64,000 nt of DNA from Oceanimonas aquatica (GCF_030732065.1 NZ_JAVBHX010000012.1:1-64000); one strand, 5' to 3'; shown: positions 21,200 to 29,977, counted from the first letter of the stretch. The notes: generated by a model from the sequence alone, not told the origin. Translations and numbers: made by a program.

Positions 21200-22057
21200 C
21201 TAGCTTTGCAATACGGAAGACACGAGTAACTGGGTATAGGGGTGCTGGGGATCGTCCAGCACCTGGTCGGTCAGCCCGGTTTCCACCACCCGGCTCTGTT
21301 TCATTACCATCAGCCGGTGGGACAACAGCCGGGCCACCGCCAGATCGTGGGTCACGATAATGACCGCCAGCCCCAGCTCGGACACCAGCCGGCGCAGCAG
21401 GTCCAGCAGCCGGGCCTGCACCGACACATCCAGGCCGCCGGTCGGCTCGTCCATGAAAATCAGTTTGGGATGAGTCACCAGATTGCGGGCGATCTGCAGC
21501 CGCTGCTGCATACCGCCGGAAAAGGTCACTGGCATGTCGTCAATGCGATCCGCGGGAATCTCCACATCCTGCAGCCATTGCAGCGCCTGTTCACGAATGT
21601 TGCCGTAATGACGCTGGCCCACCGCCATCAACCGCTCGCCGATATTACCGCCGGCCGACACCCGCGGGCGCAGGCCGTCGAGGGGGTGCTGGTGCACCAC
21701 GCCCCAGTCGGTGCGCAGCAACTGGCGACGCTGGCTTTCGGCCATTTGATACAGGCTGACCACCTGTTCCAGCTGGCTGCCGGCGCTGCCGCGCAGGTAC
21801 AGCACCTCCCCCTCGTCCGGCGCCAGCCGGCCGGAAATGGCCCGCAACAGGGTACTTTTACCGGAGCCGGATTCCCCGACGATGCCCAGCACTTCGCCGG
21901 CATAGAGCTCAAAGGAGACATCGGCAAAGCCCTTGCCCGGCGCATACAGTTTGGTCAGATTACGGACCGACAGCAGCGCCTGCTCCGGCAGCTGAACGGT
22001 GGTCTCTTGCGCTGTCATGCGAGTTTCTCCCGCCATGGATAAGGTGTCTTGGTTCAT
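21200..22057 (-). CDS. phnK: C-P lyase complex ABC-type ATPase PhnK
   Basis: A 285-residue ABC ATPase that docks on the PhnGHIJ core. Walker [10 protein letters not shown], signature [14 protein letters not shown], Walker [11 protein letters not shown]; the C-terminus [15 protein letters not shown]-like ending (here [15 protein letters not shown]) is typical. Compared with the 252-residue E. coli protein it has about 27 extra N-terminal residues. The chosen ATG overlaps the phnJ stop in ATGA; two internal methionines in the extension are alternative starts. Confidence 0.94.
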   Translation of the reverse strand: MNQDTLSMAGETRMTAQETTVQLPEQALLSVRNLTKLYAPGKGFADVSFELYAGEVLGIVGESGSGKSTLLRAISGRLAPDEGEVLYLRGSAGSQLEQVVSLYQMAESQRRQLLRTDWGVVHQHPLDGLRPRVSAGGNIGERLMAVGQRHYGNIREQALQWLQDVEIPADRIDDMPVTFSGGMQQRLQIARNLVTHPKLIFMDEPTGGLDVSVQARLLDLLRRLVSELGLAVIIVTHDLAVARLLSHRLMVMKQSRVVETGLTDQVLDDPQHPYTQLLVSSVLQS

Positions 22058-22929
22058 GCCTGTTGCTCCAGTTGCTGACGGCAGTAATCGGTATCCGAGC
22101 AGATAAACACCCGGCTGCCCTGATCGTCGGTCACCACTTCGTCAAGGAAGCTTTCGGTGGCACCGCAGATATCGCAGGGCTCGTCCCACTGCTGCACTTC
22201 AAACGGATGGTCTTCAAAGTCCAGGCTGGTCACCCGGGTATAAGGCGGAATGGCGTAGATGCGTTTTTCCCGCCCGGCACCAAACAGCTGCAGGGCCGGC
22301 ATCATGTCCATCTTGGGGTTGTCGAACTTGGGGATCGGCGAGGGATCCATGATGTAACGGTCATTGACCCGCACCGGATAGGCATAGGCGGTGGCGATGT
22401 GACCGTAGCGGGCGATGTCTTCGTAGAGTTTGACGTGCATGATGCCGTACTCCTCCAGCGCGTGCATCTTGCGGGTCTCGGTTTCCCGCGGCTCGATAAA
22501 ACGCAGCGGCTCCGGAATCGGTACCTGATACACCAGGATCTGCCCCGGCTGCAATGCCGTTTCCGGAATCCGGTGGCGGGTCTGGATCAGGCTGGCGTTG
22601 GTGGTGACTTCGGTGGTAGCCACATCGGCCACCTTCTGAAAGAAGGCACGGATGGACACGGCGTTGGTGGTGTCGTCGGCGCCCTGATCGATCACCTTGA
22701 GGGTGTCGTCCCGGCCGATCACCGCCGCCGTCAGCTGCACGCCGCCGGTGCCCCAGCCATAGGGCATGGGCATTTCCCGGCCGCCAAAGGGCACCTGATA
22801 GCCAGGAATGGCCACCGCCTTGAGCAGCGCCCGCCGAATCATGCGTTTGGTCTGTTCATCCAGGTAGGCATAGTTGTAGCCCTGGTGCTCGGCGCCGCCG
22901 GCGCTGTGGTTGCTGTGGCTGTTCATCAT
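22054..22929 (-). CDS. phnJ: Carbon-phosphorus lyase catalytic subunit PhnJ
   Basis: A 291-residue radical-SAM enzyme that breaks the C-P bond of ribose 1-phosphonate 5-phosphate, releasing the alkane (methane from methylphosphonate). The four functional cysteines are Cys252, Cys255, Cys277 and Cys283, with the same 3/22/6 spacing as E. coli Cys241, 244, 266 and 272, and the radical glycine corresponds to Gly43. All residues needed for activity are therefore in place. Overlaps phnI and phnK by 4 bases each. Confidence 0.96.
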   Translation of the reverse strand: MMNSHSNHSAGGAEHQGYNYAYLDEQTKRMIRRALLKAVAIPGYQVPFGGREMPMPYGWGTGGVQLTAAVIGRDDTLKVIDQGADDTTNAVSIRAFFQKVADVATTEVTTNASLIQTRHRIPETALQPGQILVYQVPIPEPLRFIEPRETETRKMHALEEYGIMHVKLYEDIARYGHIATAYAYPVRVNDRYIMDPSPIPKFDNPKMDMMPALQLFGAGREKRIYAIPPYTRVTSLDFEDHPFEVQQWDEPCDICGATESFLDEVVTDDQGSRVFICSDTDYCRQQLEQQA

Positions 22930-24026
22930 GCCTGCTCCCCTTGCTTGCTGGCGTTCGCGCCATGCTGTTGGTCATATTCCCCGCGCATGCGGCGCAGCAG
23001 TTCCAGTTCGGCCTGAAAGTCCACGTAATGAGGCAGTTTCAGGTGGGACACAAAGCCGGAGGCCTCCACGTTGTCCGCATGGGCCAGCACGAACTCCTCG
23101 TCCTGGGCCGGACCGGCTACCTGCTCGTCGTAGTCAGGGGCCTGCAAGGCCCTGTCCACCAGCGCCATCGACATCGCCTTGCGTTCGCCGAAACCAAAGG
23201 TCAGACCATAACCGCGGGTAAAGGCCGGTTTTTGCTGCTTGCCGCCGGTAAAGCCGTTGATCATCTGGCATTCGGTCAGCTCGATATCACCGATCTCGAT
23301 GGCAAAGCCCAGCTCCTCGGGCACCAGCTCCAGGGTCACCTCGCCGGAGCGAATTTCGCCGGCAAAGGGATGGTTGCGGCCATAACCGCGCTGGGTGGAA
23401 TACCCCAGTGCCAGCAAAAAGCCCTCGTCACCACGCACCAGCTGCTGCAGCCGGGCCGAGCGATCGCAGGGGTAGGTCACCGGCGTCATGGTGACATCCG
23501 CGGGCTCGTCACCGCTGTCGGTTTCCGCCACCATCAGCTCCAGTTTTTCCAGAATGCCCGCAACCTGAGGGCAGGCTTGCGCCTCGCTCACCACCGGTTC
23601 CGGGCCGGTATGCTCGCCCTCGGCCAGCAGGGCAAAGTCCAGCAAGCGGTGGGTATAGTCATAAGTGGGGCCCAGCACCTGGCCACCGGGCAGATCCTTG
23701 TAGGTGGCCGAAATACGGCGTTCGATACGCATGCCGGCGGTGTCGACCGGCTCGGTCACCGCCAGCCGCGGCAAGGTGGTGCGGTAGGCCCGCAGCAGGA
23801 AAATAGCCTCCACCAGATCGCCGCCGGCCTGCTTCACCGCCAGTGCCGCCAGCTCCTTGTCGTAGATGCCGCCTTCGGTCATCACCCGGTCCACGGCACC
23901 GGCCAGCTGCTGCTCCACCTGCGCCACACTGAGCTCCGGCAGGCTGGTGTCGCCGCGACGTTTCCGGGCCTGCAACTGGTGTGCGGCGGCAATGGCTTTT
24001 TCGCCGCCCTTGACTGCTACATACAT
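22926..24026 (-). CDS. phnI: C-P lyase core complex subunit PhnI
   Basis: A 366-residue subunit of the PhnGHIJ core. PhnI with G, H and L displaces adenine from MgATP with phosphonate to form ribose 1-phosphonate 5-triphosphate. The start MYVAVKGGEKAIAAAH is the family start. It lies 3 bases after phnH and overlaps phnJ by 4 bases, so the core subunits are made in stoichiometric fashion. Confidence 0.95.
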   Translation of the reverse strand: MYVAVKGGEKAIAAAHQLQARKRRGDTSLPELSVAQVEQQLAGAVDRVMTEGGIYDKELAALAVKQAGGDLVEAIFLLRAYRTTLPRLAVTEPVDTAGMRIERRISATYKDLPGGQVLGPTYDYTHRLLDFALLAEGEHTGPEPVVSEAQACPQVAGILEKLELMVAETDSGDEPADVTMTPVTYPCDRSARLQQLVRGDEGFLLALGYSTQRGYGRNHPFAGEIRSGEVTLELVPEELGFAIEIGDIELTECQMINGFTGGKQQKPAFTRGYGLTFGFGERKAMSMALVDRALQAPDYDEQVAGPAQDEEFVLAHADNVEASGFVSHLKLPHYVDFQAELELLRRMRGEYDQQHGANASKQGEQA

Positions 24027-24029
24027 GGC

Positions 24030-24626
24030 TTATACCTCCACTCGGGTAGAACGCGGAATTGCGATCAGGTCACGGTCACAGACCAACATCAGATCGATGC
24101 CCAGGGGCGAGGACAAATCCCGCTCACTCAGCCAGCGCATCAGCGCCGACGGCAGGCTGCCCAGGCGGACGCTGCGCACCCCGGCAATGCCCGGCCCCGA
24201 CAGGGTTACCGGCATGCCGTCGTCAAAGGCGTCGGTTTCGATCACCAGGGTCGCACCCCGATCCGGGTATTCCTCTGTGCCCTTTGGCAAGGCCTGCAGC
24301 AGCGCCTCAGCGGCGTCCGAATCGCGCTGCGACAGCACCGCGAAGTCGGCCGTTGCGGCCTGCTCGGTCAGCGGTGCCGCCACATGAAAACGCAGGTTAT
24401 CCAGTACCGCCTCGTCCTCTTTCAGGCTGGCCGACAGCCAGATTCGGGTGCCGTTGTCTGCCAGGGTCAGCAGCACCTGGGCGCCGCCGGCGCTCAGTCC
24501 GCCAAAGGCACCGGCTCGGTCCAGCGTCACCCGGGTGCCCGGCTCCGACATGGCGGTGAGCAGGCGACGAAAACAGGCCTGGCTGTCGTGGATGGCATCC
24601 GCAAATGCCGTGGTAATCGCTGTCAT
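24030..24626 (-). CDS. phnH: C-P lyase core complex subunit PhnH
   Basis: A 198-residue PLP-transferase-fold protein without PLP chemistry, a core subunit that dimerises with PhnJ in the complex. The length and the N-terminal pattern FADAIHDSQACFRRLLTAMS match the family. Its ATG overlaps the phnG stop by one base (TGATG). Confidence 0.93.
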   Translation of the reverse strand: MTAITTAFADAIHDSQACFRRLLTAMSEPGTRVTLDRAGAFGGLSAGGAQVLLTLADNGTRIWLSASLKEDEAVLDNLRFHVAAPLTEQAATADFAVLSQRDSDAAEALLQALPKGTEEYPDRGATLVIETDAFDDGMPVTLSGPGIAGVRSVRLGSLPSALMRWLSERDLSSPLGIDLMLVCDRDLIAIPRSTRVEV

Positions 24627-25069
24627 CAGTCTTCTCCCCGCACCATGGTAAAAAAGTCCACCTTGCTGGACGCCACTTCCCGGCGACGCCGCTCTTCCTG
24701 CTCAGCCCTGAGTGCCGCCAGCGGCGCGATAAGCCCCACCTGCAGCAGCTCATAAGCTTCCCGGGTCTGCATCAGCGCATCGATCACCGCCGCCAGCTCC
24801 GCATGGCGTTTGTTGCGGCCGCGCACATAGCTGTAACCGAGTTCACCGCTTTCCAGCCGGATCACTGCCCGGGTGATGGTGGTGTCGCCCAGGTTGAACA
24901 GGCTGCCGGTGGCGCCCATCCGCGCCCGGACCTGAGCCAGGCCGACTTCCGGTGCCCGTATCAGCTGATATTCGGGGGCCAGTGCCAGCGCCTGCCAGTG
25001 GGCCTCCAGCTCGGCCCCGGATGCCCGGGCCAATACCGACATCCATTGTTTGCGTTGTGGTGTATTCAT
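24626..25069 (-). CDS. phnG: C-P lyase core complex subunit PhnG
   Basis: A 147-residue small core subunit. The N-terminus (RKQWMSVLARA) and the central TMVR-type conserved stretch RAVIRLESGELGYSYVRGR follow the family. It begins immediately after the phnF stop, with no bases between, and overlaps phnH by one base. Confidence 0.93.
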   Translation of the reverse strand: MNTPQRKQWMSVLARASGAELEAHWQALALAPEYQLIRAPEVGLAQVRARMGATGSLFNLGDTTITRAVIRLESGELGYSYVRGRNKRHAELAAVIDALMQTREAYELLQVGLIAPLAALRAEQEERRRREVASSKVDFFTMVRGED

Positions 25070-25765
25070 TCAGTGCTCCACGACATATTCAATTAAATCG
25101 GAACGGGATGAACTCACGGAAAATTCCGCAATCTGATTCGACCCCTTGAGCTGATTCCTGGTTTTAATACGCATAACCGGAACCGACTTGTTTATTTGCA
25201 AAAGGCGACACTCTTCATTTGAGGGCGCCCGGGCACTCAGCCTGGTGGATTCCCTTTTCAATTCCAGTTCAAGTGTTTTTCTTAAAAACTCGTGCAATGA
25301 CCCCTGACGAAAATGCTTTAATACCGGCCACCATTCCGGGTCACTCAGATAATGGTTGATCACGCAACGCGGGATCCCTTCCGTTGTTCTCAGCGTTTGT
25401 ATATGAACAATCTTTTGCTCGGGTTCGATATTTAATTCCACGGCCAGCTTGCCGGTCACCGCCATCAGCCGGGAGCCGACCACCTGGCAACTGGGCAGCG
25501 ACCCCTGTTCCAGCAGGTTGCCGGTAAAGTGCGCCCCGTCATGCAGCCGGTAAAGGTGGGGCTGGCGCAATACCATGTTGCCCTTGCCCTGATGGCGCTG
25601 CACCAGGCCGTTGGCGACCAGCTCGTCGATGGCGCGCCGCACCGTATGGCGATTAACCTGAAAGCGCTCGGCCAGTTGCATTTCCGGCGGCAGATAATCT
25701 CCCGGCCTGAAATACTGCCTGATGTCCGATTCCAACTGCCTGCTGATTTTCAGATATATACGCAT
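25070..25765 (-). CDS. phnF: GntR-family phosphonate regulator PhnF
   Basis: A 231-residue regulator with an N-terminal GntR winged helix (about 8-75; LAERFQVNRHTVRRAIDEL) and a UTRA ligand-binding domain (about 90-230), HutC subfamily. It sits between phnE and phnG as in E. coli. A perfect TTGTCTAGACAA palindrome 79 bases upstream of its start, and a related site before phnC, make an autoregulated repressor likely. Adenine and thymine content of the gene is higher than in its neighbours in the central part. Confidence 0.92.
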   Translation of the reverse strand: MRIYLKISRQLESDIRQYFRPGDYLPPEMQLAERFQVNRHTVRRAIDELVANGLVQRHQGKGNMVLRQPHLYRLHDGAHFTGNLLEQGSLPSCQVVGSRLMAVTGKLAVELNIEPEQKIVHIQTLRTTEGIPRCVINHYLSDPEWWPVLKHFRQGSLHEFLRKTLELELKRESTRLSARAPSNEECRLLQINKSVPVMRIKTRNQLKGSNQIAEFSVSSSRSDLIEYVVEH

Positions 25766-25843
25766 GCTGCTGCTCCGCCAGTTAACCAGGACACCATTGA
25801 GGAAACTTTTACACCGCCATTCCCCCCAACCATTAATTTATTG

Positions 25844-25855
25844 TTGTCTAGACAA
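25844..25855. promoter_or_regulatory. Candidate PhnF operator between phnE and phnF
   Basis: A perfect 12-bp palindrome, TTGTCTAGACAA, in the 105-base gap between phnE and phnF. GntR regulators of the HutC type commonly bind TGT-N-TAGACA-like palindromes. The first nine bases recur at 28725-28733 before phnC. It suggests a second, internal control point for phnF-phnP. Confidence 0.65.
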
Positions 25856-25870
25856 GTCCATTCAAATAAA

Positions 25871-26656
25871 TCAGATGTATTTCTTGCGAATAAACTGGGA
25901 GGCGACATCAAGCAGACTTACGGTGACAATCACCACCAGCATAATGGCCGCCGTCTGTTCAAACTGGAAACTGCGAATCGCTTCCCACAGCAGCACGCCA
26001 ATGCCGCCGGCCCCTACCATGCCAACCACGGTGGCGGAGCGGACATTGGATTCAAACCGATAGAGCGAATAGGAAATCCACAACGGCATCACCTGAGGCA
26101 ATACTCCGTAGAGAATCTCTTCCAGCTTGCTGGCGCCGGTGGCGCGCACCCCTTCGATGGGGCCCGGCTCAATGGCTTCCACCGCCTCGGAAAACAGCTT
26201 GGACAGGACCCCGGTGGTATGGACGAACAGTGCCAGCACCCCGGCGAAAGGCCCCAGCCCCACCGCCACGACAAACAGCATGGCGAACACCATTTCATTG
26301 ATGGCCCGGGCCGCATCCATCAGTCGCCGCACCGGTTGACACACCCACTGGGGAAACAGGTTTTCGGCGCACAGCAAGCCAAACGGAATCGACAGCACTA
26401 TGGCCAGCAGGGTGCCCCACAGTGCCACCTGCAGGGTGACCAAGGTCTCTTTCAGGTACAGCTGCCAGTGCGTAAAGTCCGGCGGAAAAAAACCGGCGCC
26501 CAGCTCGGCCATGTTGCCGGCATCCCGCACCAGTGCCGCGGGATCCATCTCGGCTCCCTGCCAGGCCCAGGCCAGCACCAGGGCCAGCACTATCCACTTG
26601 AGCAGTTGCCACAAACGCAGGCCCGGGCCCGGCGGTGTCACGACATCAGTATTCAT
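25871..26656 (-). CDS. phnE: Phosphonate ABC transporter permease PhnE
   Basis: A 261-residue inner-membrane permease with about six helices and the binding-protein-dependent transport signature ([20 protein letters not shown] region). It completes the PhnCDE importer. The start at 26656 follows GGAG with 9-base spacing; the upstream ATG at 26692 has no site. It is separated from phnD by a strong hairpin and from phnF by a gap that holds a candidate operator. Confidence 0.94.
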   Translation of the reverse strand: MNTDVVTPPGPGLRLWQLLKWIVLALVLAWAWQGAEMDPAALVRDAGNMAELGAGFFPPDFTHWQLYLKETLVTLQVALWGTLLAIVLSIPFGLLCAENLFPQWVCQPVRRLMDAARAINEMVFAMLFVVAVGLGPFAGVLALFVHTTGVLSKLFSEAVEAIEPGPIEGVRATGASKLEEILYGVLPQVMPLWISYSLYRFESNVRSATVVGMVGAGGIGVLLWEAIRSFQFEQTAAIMLVVIVTVSLLDVASQFIRKKYI

Positions 26657-26676
26657 TGTCACAGTCTCCGATGACC

Positions 26677-26705
26677 GTGAAAGGCCGGCCATGCCGGCCT
26701 TTCAC
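26677..26705 (-). other. Strong hairpin in the phnD-phnE gap
   Basis: A perfect 13-bp stem, GTGAAAGGCCGGC (26677-26689) and GCCGGCCTTTCAC (26693-26705), with a 3-base loop, fills most of the 55-base gap. No T-run follows on the minus strand, so it is probably a processing or mRNA-stabilising element that lets the binding protein be made in excess over the permease, as in the malE-malF gap. Confidence 0.7.
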
Positions 26706-26711
26706 CGGTAC

Positions 26712-27701
26712 TTAGTTGGTCATGGCCGAGAGGGCAGACATCTGACGGTTCAGCGCCGCCAGCTGCATTTTCACCTGAGCGATGTCGTCGCCGCCGGCCT
26801 GGTTGTTTTCCAGCTCTTTCAGCTCCTTGAACAGTTGCAGCTGACGAATGGGCAGCAACTGCAGGTTGCTGGACGGGCTGAACGAAGCCCACTCCATCGA
26901 CGCCAGGATCTCCCGTTGCCGGGGGTCACCGTCACGGCCGTAATCCATAAAGAAGTCGTATACCACCTGCTTGGTGGTTTCCGGCAGGTTCTCGCGCCAG
27001 ACGATGGGATCGGCAGGGATCAGCGGCGACTTCCACAACACCTTGATATTCTTGGCTTTCTCCGGCTCGCGCTCGGCAAATCGCGCCAGGCTTTCGGTAT
27101 TGTTGGTGGCCACATCCACCTGCTTGTTGAGCACGGCGAACACATTGACCTCGTGGCTGGAGTTCAGGGTCTGCCTGAACTCCTGGGGAGAAACATCGTT
27201 CTGGGCAAACACATAATAGGAGGGCACCAGAAAGCCGGAGGTCGAGTTGGGATCGCCGTTGCCGAACACCAGTTCATCACGCTGTGCCAGCACGTCCTTC
27301 ACAGAGGTGAGCGGGCTGTCCTGATGTGCAATCAGCAGGCTCCAGTAACCGGGCTGGCCATCGGCGCGCACGGTCTGGGCGAAGATTTCACCGCCGGCGC
27401 GGTCCACGGCTTCCATCGCCGACTTGTTGCCCAGCCAGGCGATATCGACCTTGTCGAAGCGCATGCCCTGAATGATGCCGGCGTAGTCGGGCGCGAAGAA
27501 GGCCTCGACTTCCACCCCCAGCTGCTTTTCCATGTCGGCCAGGAAGGGTTCCCAGCTCTGCTTGAGGTTCTGCTGGGACTCGGTGGAAATAATGCCGAAG
27601 TTGATGGTCGACAGTGGCGCTTCATCCGCCAGCACAGGCGCCGAGAGCACGGTGCTCAGCAGCGCCACGCCACCCACGAGTTTTTTCAGTGCATGCTTCA
27701 T
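26712..27701 (-). CDS. phnD: Phosphonate ABC transporter periplasmic binding protein PhnD
   Basis: A 329-residue secreted protein with a signal peptide (1-25, cut at VLA-DE) and the PhnD binding fold (STINFGIISTESQQNLKQSWEPF near 32-54; DVATNNTESL). It captures phosphonates in the periplasm for PhnCE. The start MKHALKKLVGG lies 64 codons inside a longer frame; it overlaps the phnC stop (ATGA) and has AAGGAC upstream. Confidence 0.95.
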   Translation of the reverse strand: MKHALKKLVGGVALLSTVLSAPVLADEAPLSTINFGIISTESQQNLKQSWEPFLADMEKQLGVEVEAFFAPDYAGIIQGMRFDKVDIAWLGNKSAMEAVDRAGGEIFAQTVRADGQPGYWSLLIAHQDSPLTSVKDVLAQRDELVFGNGDPNSTSGFLVPSYYVFAQNDVSPQEFRQTLNSSHEVNVFAVLNKQVDVATNNTESLARFAEREPEKAKNIKVLWKSPLIPADPIVWRENLPETTKQVVYDFFMDYGRDGDPRQREILASMEWASFSPSSNLQLLPIRQLQLFKELKELENNQAGGDDIAQVKMQLAALNRQMSALSAMTN

Positions 27702-28552
27702 GACAGTTGTCCTTGAATGGAACCAGGTAGAAAGGAAGGGTTGGCCGGTAAGGGGCCGACACCGGGTGTTGCTGATGCTTTGGCCGCCGGGCGCGATCTG
27801 GTGTAAAGCGCCGCCAGTTCCTGCTCCGAAATGGCGCAGGAGGCGCCCTGATAAAAGACTTCCCCTTCCCGCAGGGCAACCAGCTGCTGACAATATTTCA
27901 GCGCATAATCAACCTGATGCAGGGTCACCACTACCGGAATGCCTTCCCGCTCATTGATGTCTCTGAGTAGCTCCATGACGGTGCGTGCCGATTCGGGATC
28001 GAGCGAGGCAATGGGTTCGTCAGCGAAGATGATGCTCGCCTGCTGCATCAGCGAACGGGCAATGGCCACCCGCTGTTGCTGGCCGCCGGAGAGGGTGGAC
28101 ACTCGCTGCCCGGCAAAGGCCGCCATGCCCACCCGCTCCAGTGCCTGCATCGCCTGCTCACGCTGAGCCTGGGTAAAACGACCGGTCAGGGTGCGCCAGC
28201 GGGCGGTGCTGCCGAGGGCGCCAATCAGCACATTGGTCAGCACACTCAGACGATTAACCAGATTGAACTGCTGGAAGATGTAACCGGCCTGCGCCCGGCA
28301 GCAACGCACGCGCGGGGCCGCCTTGCCCCGGGCCTGCACCAGCTCGCCCATGACCCGGACTTCGGTGCCTTCCCGCTTGTCGGAAAACACCAGCCCGCTC
28401 AGGTGCCGCAGCAGCGTGGACTTGCCCGAACCGGAGGGGCCCAGCAGCGCGGTAATGCCCGAGTGAGCAATGTCCAGGTTGATCTCTTTCAGCGCTTTCT
28501 TGTTGTCAAAGGTCTTGCTCAGACGCCTGACCTCAATGATCTTGTTGTTCAT
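27698..28552 (-). CDS. phnC: Phosphonate ABC transporter ATPase PhnC
   Basis: A 284-residue ABC ATPase: Walker A GPSGSGKST, signature LSGGQQQRVAIARS, Walker B IIFADEPIAS. It powers phosphonate import with PhnD and PhnE. The start MNNKIIEVRRLSKTF matches the family; an ATG 11 codons upstream is possible. The last 25 or so residues, rich in Ala, Pro and Gly, extend beyond the E. coli protein. First gene of the operon, preceded by a candidate operator and a partial Pho box. Confidence 0.94.
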   Translation of the reverse strand: MNNKIIEVRRLSKTFDNKKALKEINLDIAHSGITALLGPSGSGKSTLLRHLSGLVFSDKREGTEVRVMGELVQARGKAAPRVRCCRAQAGYIFQQFNLVNRLSVLTNVLIGALGSTARWRTLTGRFTQAQREQAMQALERVGMAAFAGQRVSTLSGGQQQRVAIARSLMQQASIIFADEPIASLDPESARTVMELLRDINEREGIPVVVTLHQVDYALKYCQQLVALREGEVFYQGASCAISEQELAALYTRSRPAAKASATPGVGPLPANPSFLPGSIQGQLS

Positions 28553-28599
28553 TGCCAGCAGCCTCACGTTGGATTCGCGAGCCATGTTGCGGAGGATAG

Positions 28600-28617
28600 A
28601 TGACAGTTTTATTGAGG
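28600..28617 (-). promoter_or_regulatory. Weak Pho-box-like sequence upstream of phnC
   Basis: Minus strand: one perfect half-site CTGTCAT (28600-28606), a 4-base AAAA spacer and a poor first half CCTCAAT (28611-28617). CAACAT (28584-28589) lies 10 bases downstream as a possible -10. E. coli phn is PhoB-controlled, which makes the site worth noting, but only one half fits. Confidence 0.3.
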
Positions 28618-28724
28618 AATTAAGTCAGCGAAGTGTCGGCGACAAACTTGTTGCAGCGGGAGAGAATATGGTAAGAGATTGTTATTTAAGGGATTAATTT
28701 TTTCATCCCGACCGGAATGTCAAC

Positions 28725-28740
28725 TTGTCTAGAACAGACA
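28725..28740. promoter_or_regulatory. Candidate PhnF operator upstream of phnC
   Basis: TTGTCTAGAACAGACA: the first nine bases repeat the palindrome found before phnF, and TGTCT-N5-AGACA forms a second inverted repeat. It lies about 175 bases upstream of the phnC start in the 291-base gap 28553-28843, which otherwise holds the weak Pho box and the terminator of the upstream aminotransferase gene. Confidence 0.6.
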
Positions 28741-28791
28741 TTCAAAAAAGCTTCACCTGAGCGCCAGTGGTTGCGTCAGGTAACGGCGCAC

Positions 28792-28816
28792 AAAAAAAGC
28801 CGCCCCTTGGGGCGGC
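28792..28816 (-). terminator. Rho-independent terminator of the aminotransferase gene
   Basis: Minus strand: GCCGCCCC (28809-28816), a short AA loop, GGGGCGGC (28799-28806), then seven T. It ends the aminotransferase transcript and isolates it from the phn operon that follows in the same direction. Confidence 0.85.
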
Positions 28817-28843
28817 CTGGCTGGCTGTCATGTCCGTGCGGAC

Positions 28844-29977
28844 TCAGCCTTTCAGCACCTTGTCCAGGGCGGCTTCAAAGGTGGCCACAGTGCGGTCCAC
28901 GTTCTTCAGCTTGTCGAGGCCGAACAGGCCCAGGCGGAAGGTCTGGAAGTCGGCGGGCTCGTCGCAGGCCAGGGGCACGCCAGCGGCGATCTGCAGGCCC
29001 TCGGCGGCGAACTTGCTGCCGCTCTTGATGCCGGCGTCGTCGGTATGGCACACCACCACGCCCGGCGCGGCAAAGCCGTCGGCGGCCACGCTTTTGATGC
29101 CCCTGGCCGCCAGCGCGGCCCGCACCCGATCGCCCAGCTCTTGCTGACGTGCTTTCATCACCTCAAAGCCCATTTCACGGCTCTCGACAATGGTGTCGCG
29201 GAACGCGGTGAGGGCATCGGTGGGCATGGTGGCGTGGTAGGCGTGACCACCCTGCTCATAGGTTTCCATGATCTGCAGCCACTTTTTCAGATCAATGGCA
29301 AAACTGGAGCTCTGGGTGCTGTCGATACGCTCGCGGGCCAGTTTGCTCAGCATCACCAGGCCGCAGCAGGGTGAGCTGCTCCAGCCTTTTTGCGGGGCGC
29401 TCAGCAGAATGTCGACCCCGCAGGCTTCCATGTCCACCCAGATGGTGCCGGAAGCGATGCAGTCGATCACCAGCAGACCGCCCACTTCGTGCACGGCGTC
29501 GGCCATGGCACGAATGTAGTCGTCGGGCAGTATCATGCCAGCGGCGGTTTCCACGTGAGCGGCAAACACCAGATCGGGCTTTTGTTCGCGAATGGCGGCC
29601 ACTACTTCCTCGATGGGGGCCGGCGCCATGGCGGCCTGAGGACCGTCTTCAATGGTGCGGGCCTTGAGCACGGTTTCGGAGGCCGGAATCTTGCCGGCTT
29701 CAAAAATCTGGCTCCAGCGATAACTGAACCAGCCGTTGCGTACCACCAGGCAGTGCTTGTCGGTAGCGAACTGGCGGGCCACGGCTTCCATGCCAAAGGT
29801 GCCGCTGCCGGGCACGATCACAGCAGAGTGTGCGTGATAAAGCTCTTTCAGGCTGGCGGAAATGTCCTTCATGACCTGCTGAAAGCGCGCGGACATGTGG
29901 TTAAGCGCGCGGTCGGTGTAAACCACGGAGTATTCCAGCAGACCATCGGGGTCGATATTGGGCAGCAATCCGGACAT
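28844..29977 (-). CDS. Class V aminotransferase (alanine-glyoxylate / serine-pyruvate type)
   Basis: A 377-residue PLP enzyme of the AGXT-like class V group. The PLP lysine is Lys197 in SAPQKGW, with Asp172 in VIDCIAS contacting the ring and GSGTFGMEA (57-65) binding phosphate. The start MSGLLPNIDPDG follows AAGAGGTG. Similar proteins are common in Vibrio and relatives without assigned substrate. A 2-aminoethylphosphonate transaminase (PhnW) role is tempting because of the phn operon, but a terminator separates them and the sequence looks AGXT-like. Confidence 0.85.
   Translation of the reverse strand: MSGLLPNIDPDGLLEYSVVYTDRALNHMSARFQQVMKDISASLKELYHAHSAVIVPGSGTFGMEAVARQFATDKHCLVVRNGWFSYRWSQIFEAGKIPASETVLKARTIEDGPQAAMAPAPIEEVVAAIREQKPDLVFAAHVETAAGMILPDDYIRAMADAVHEVGGLLVIDCIASGTIWVDMEACGVDILLSAPQKGWSSSPCCGLVMLSKLARERIDSTQSSSFAIDLKKWLQIMETYEQGGHAYHATMPTDALTAFRDTIVESREMGFEVMKARQQELGDRVRAALAARGIKSVAADGFAAPGVVVCHTDDAGIKSGSKFAAEGLQIAAGVPLACDEPADFQTFRLGLFGLDKLKNVDRTVATFEAALDKVLKG

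Noticed and set aside
28553-28843. Mobile element boundary between the phn operon and the aminotransferase
   Set aside because: No transposase, integrase, target duplication or terminal inverted repeat is visible; the short palindromes fit operators and a terminator better.
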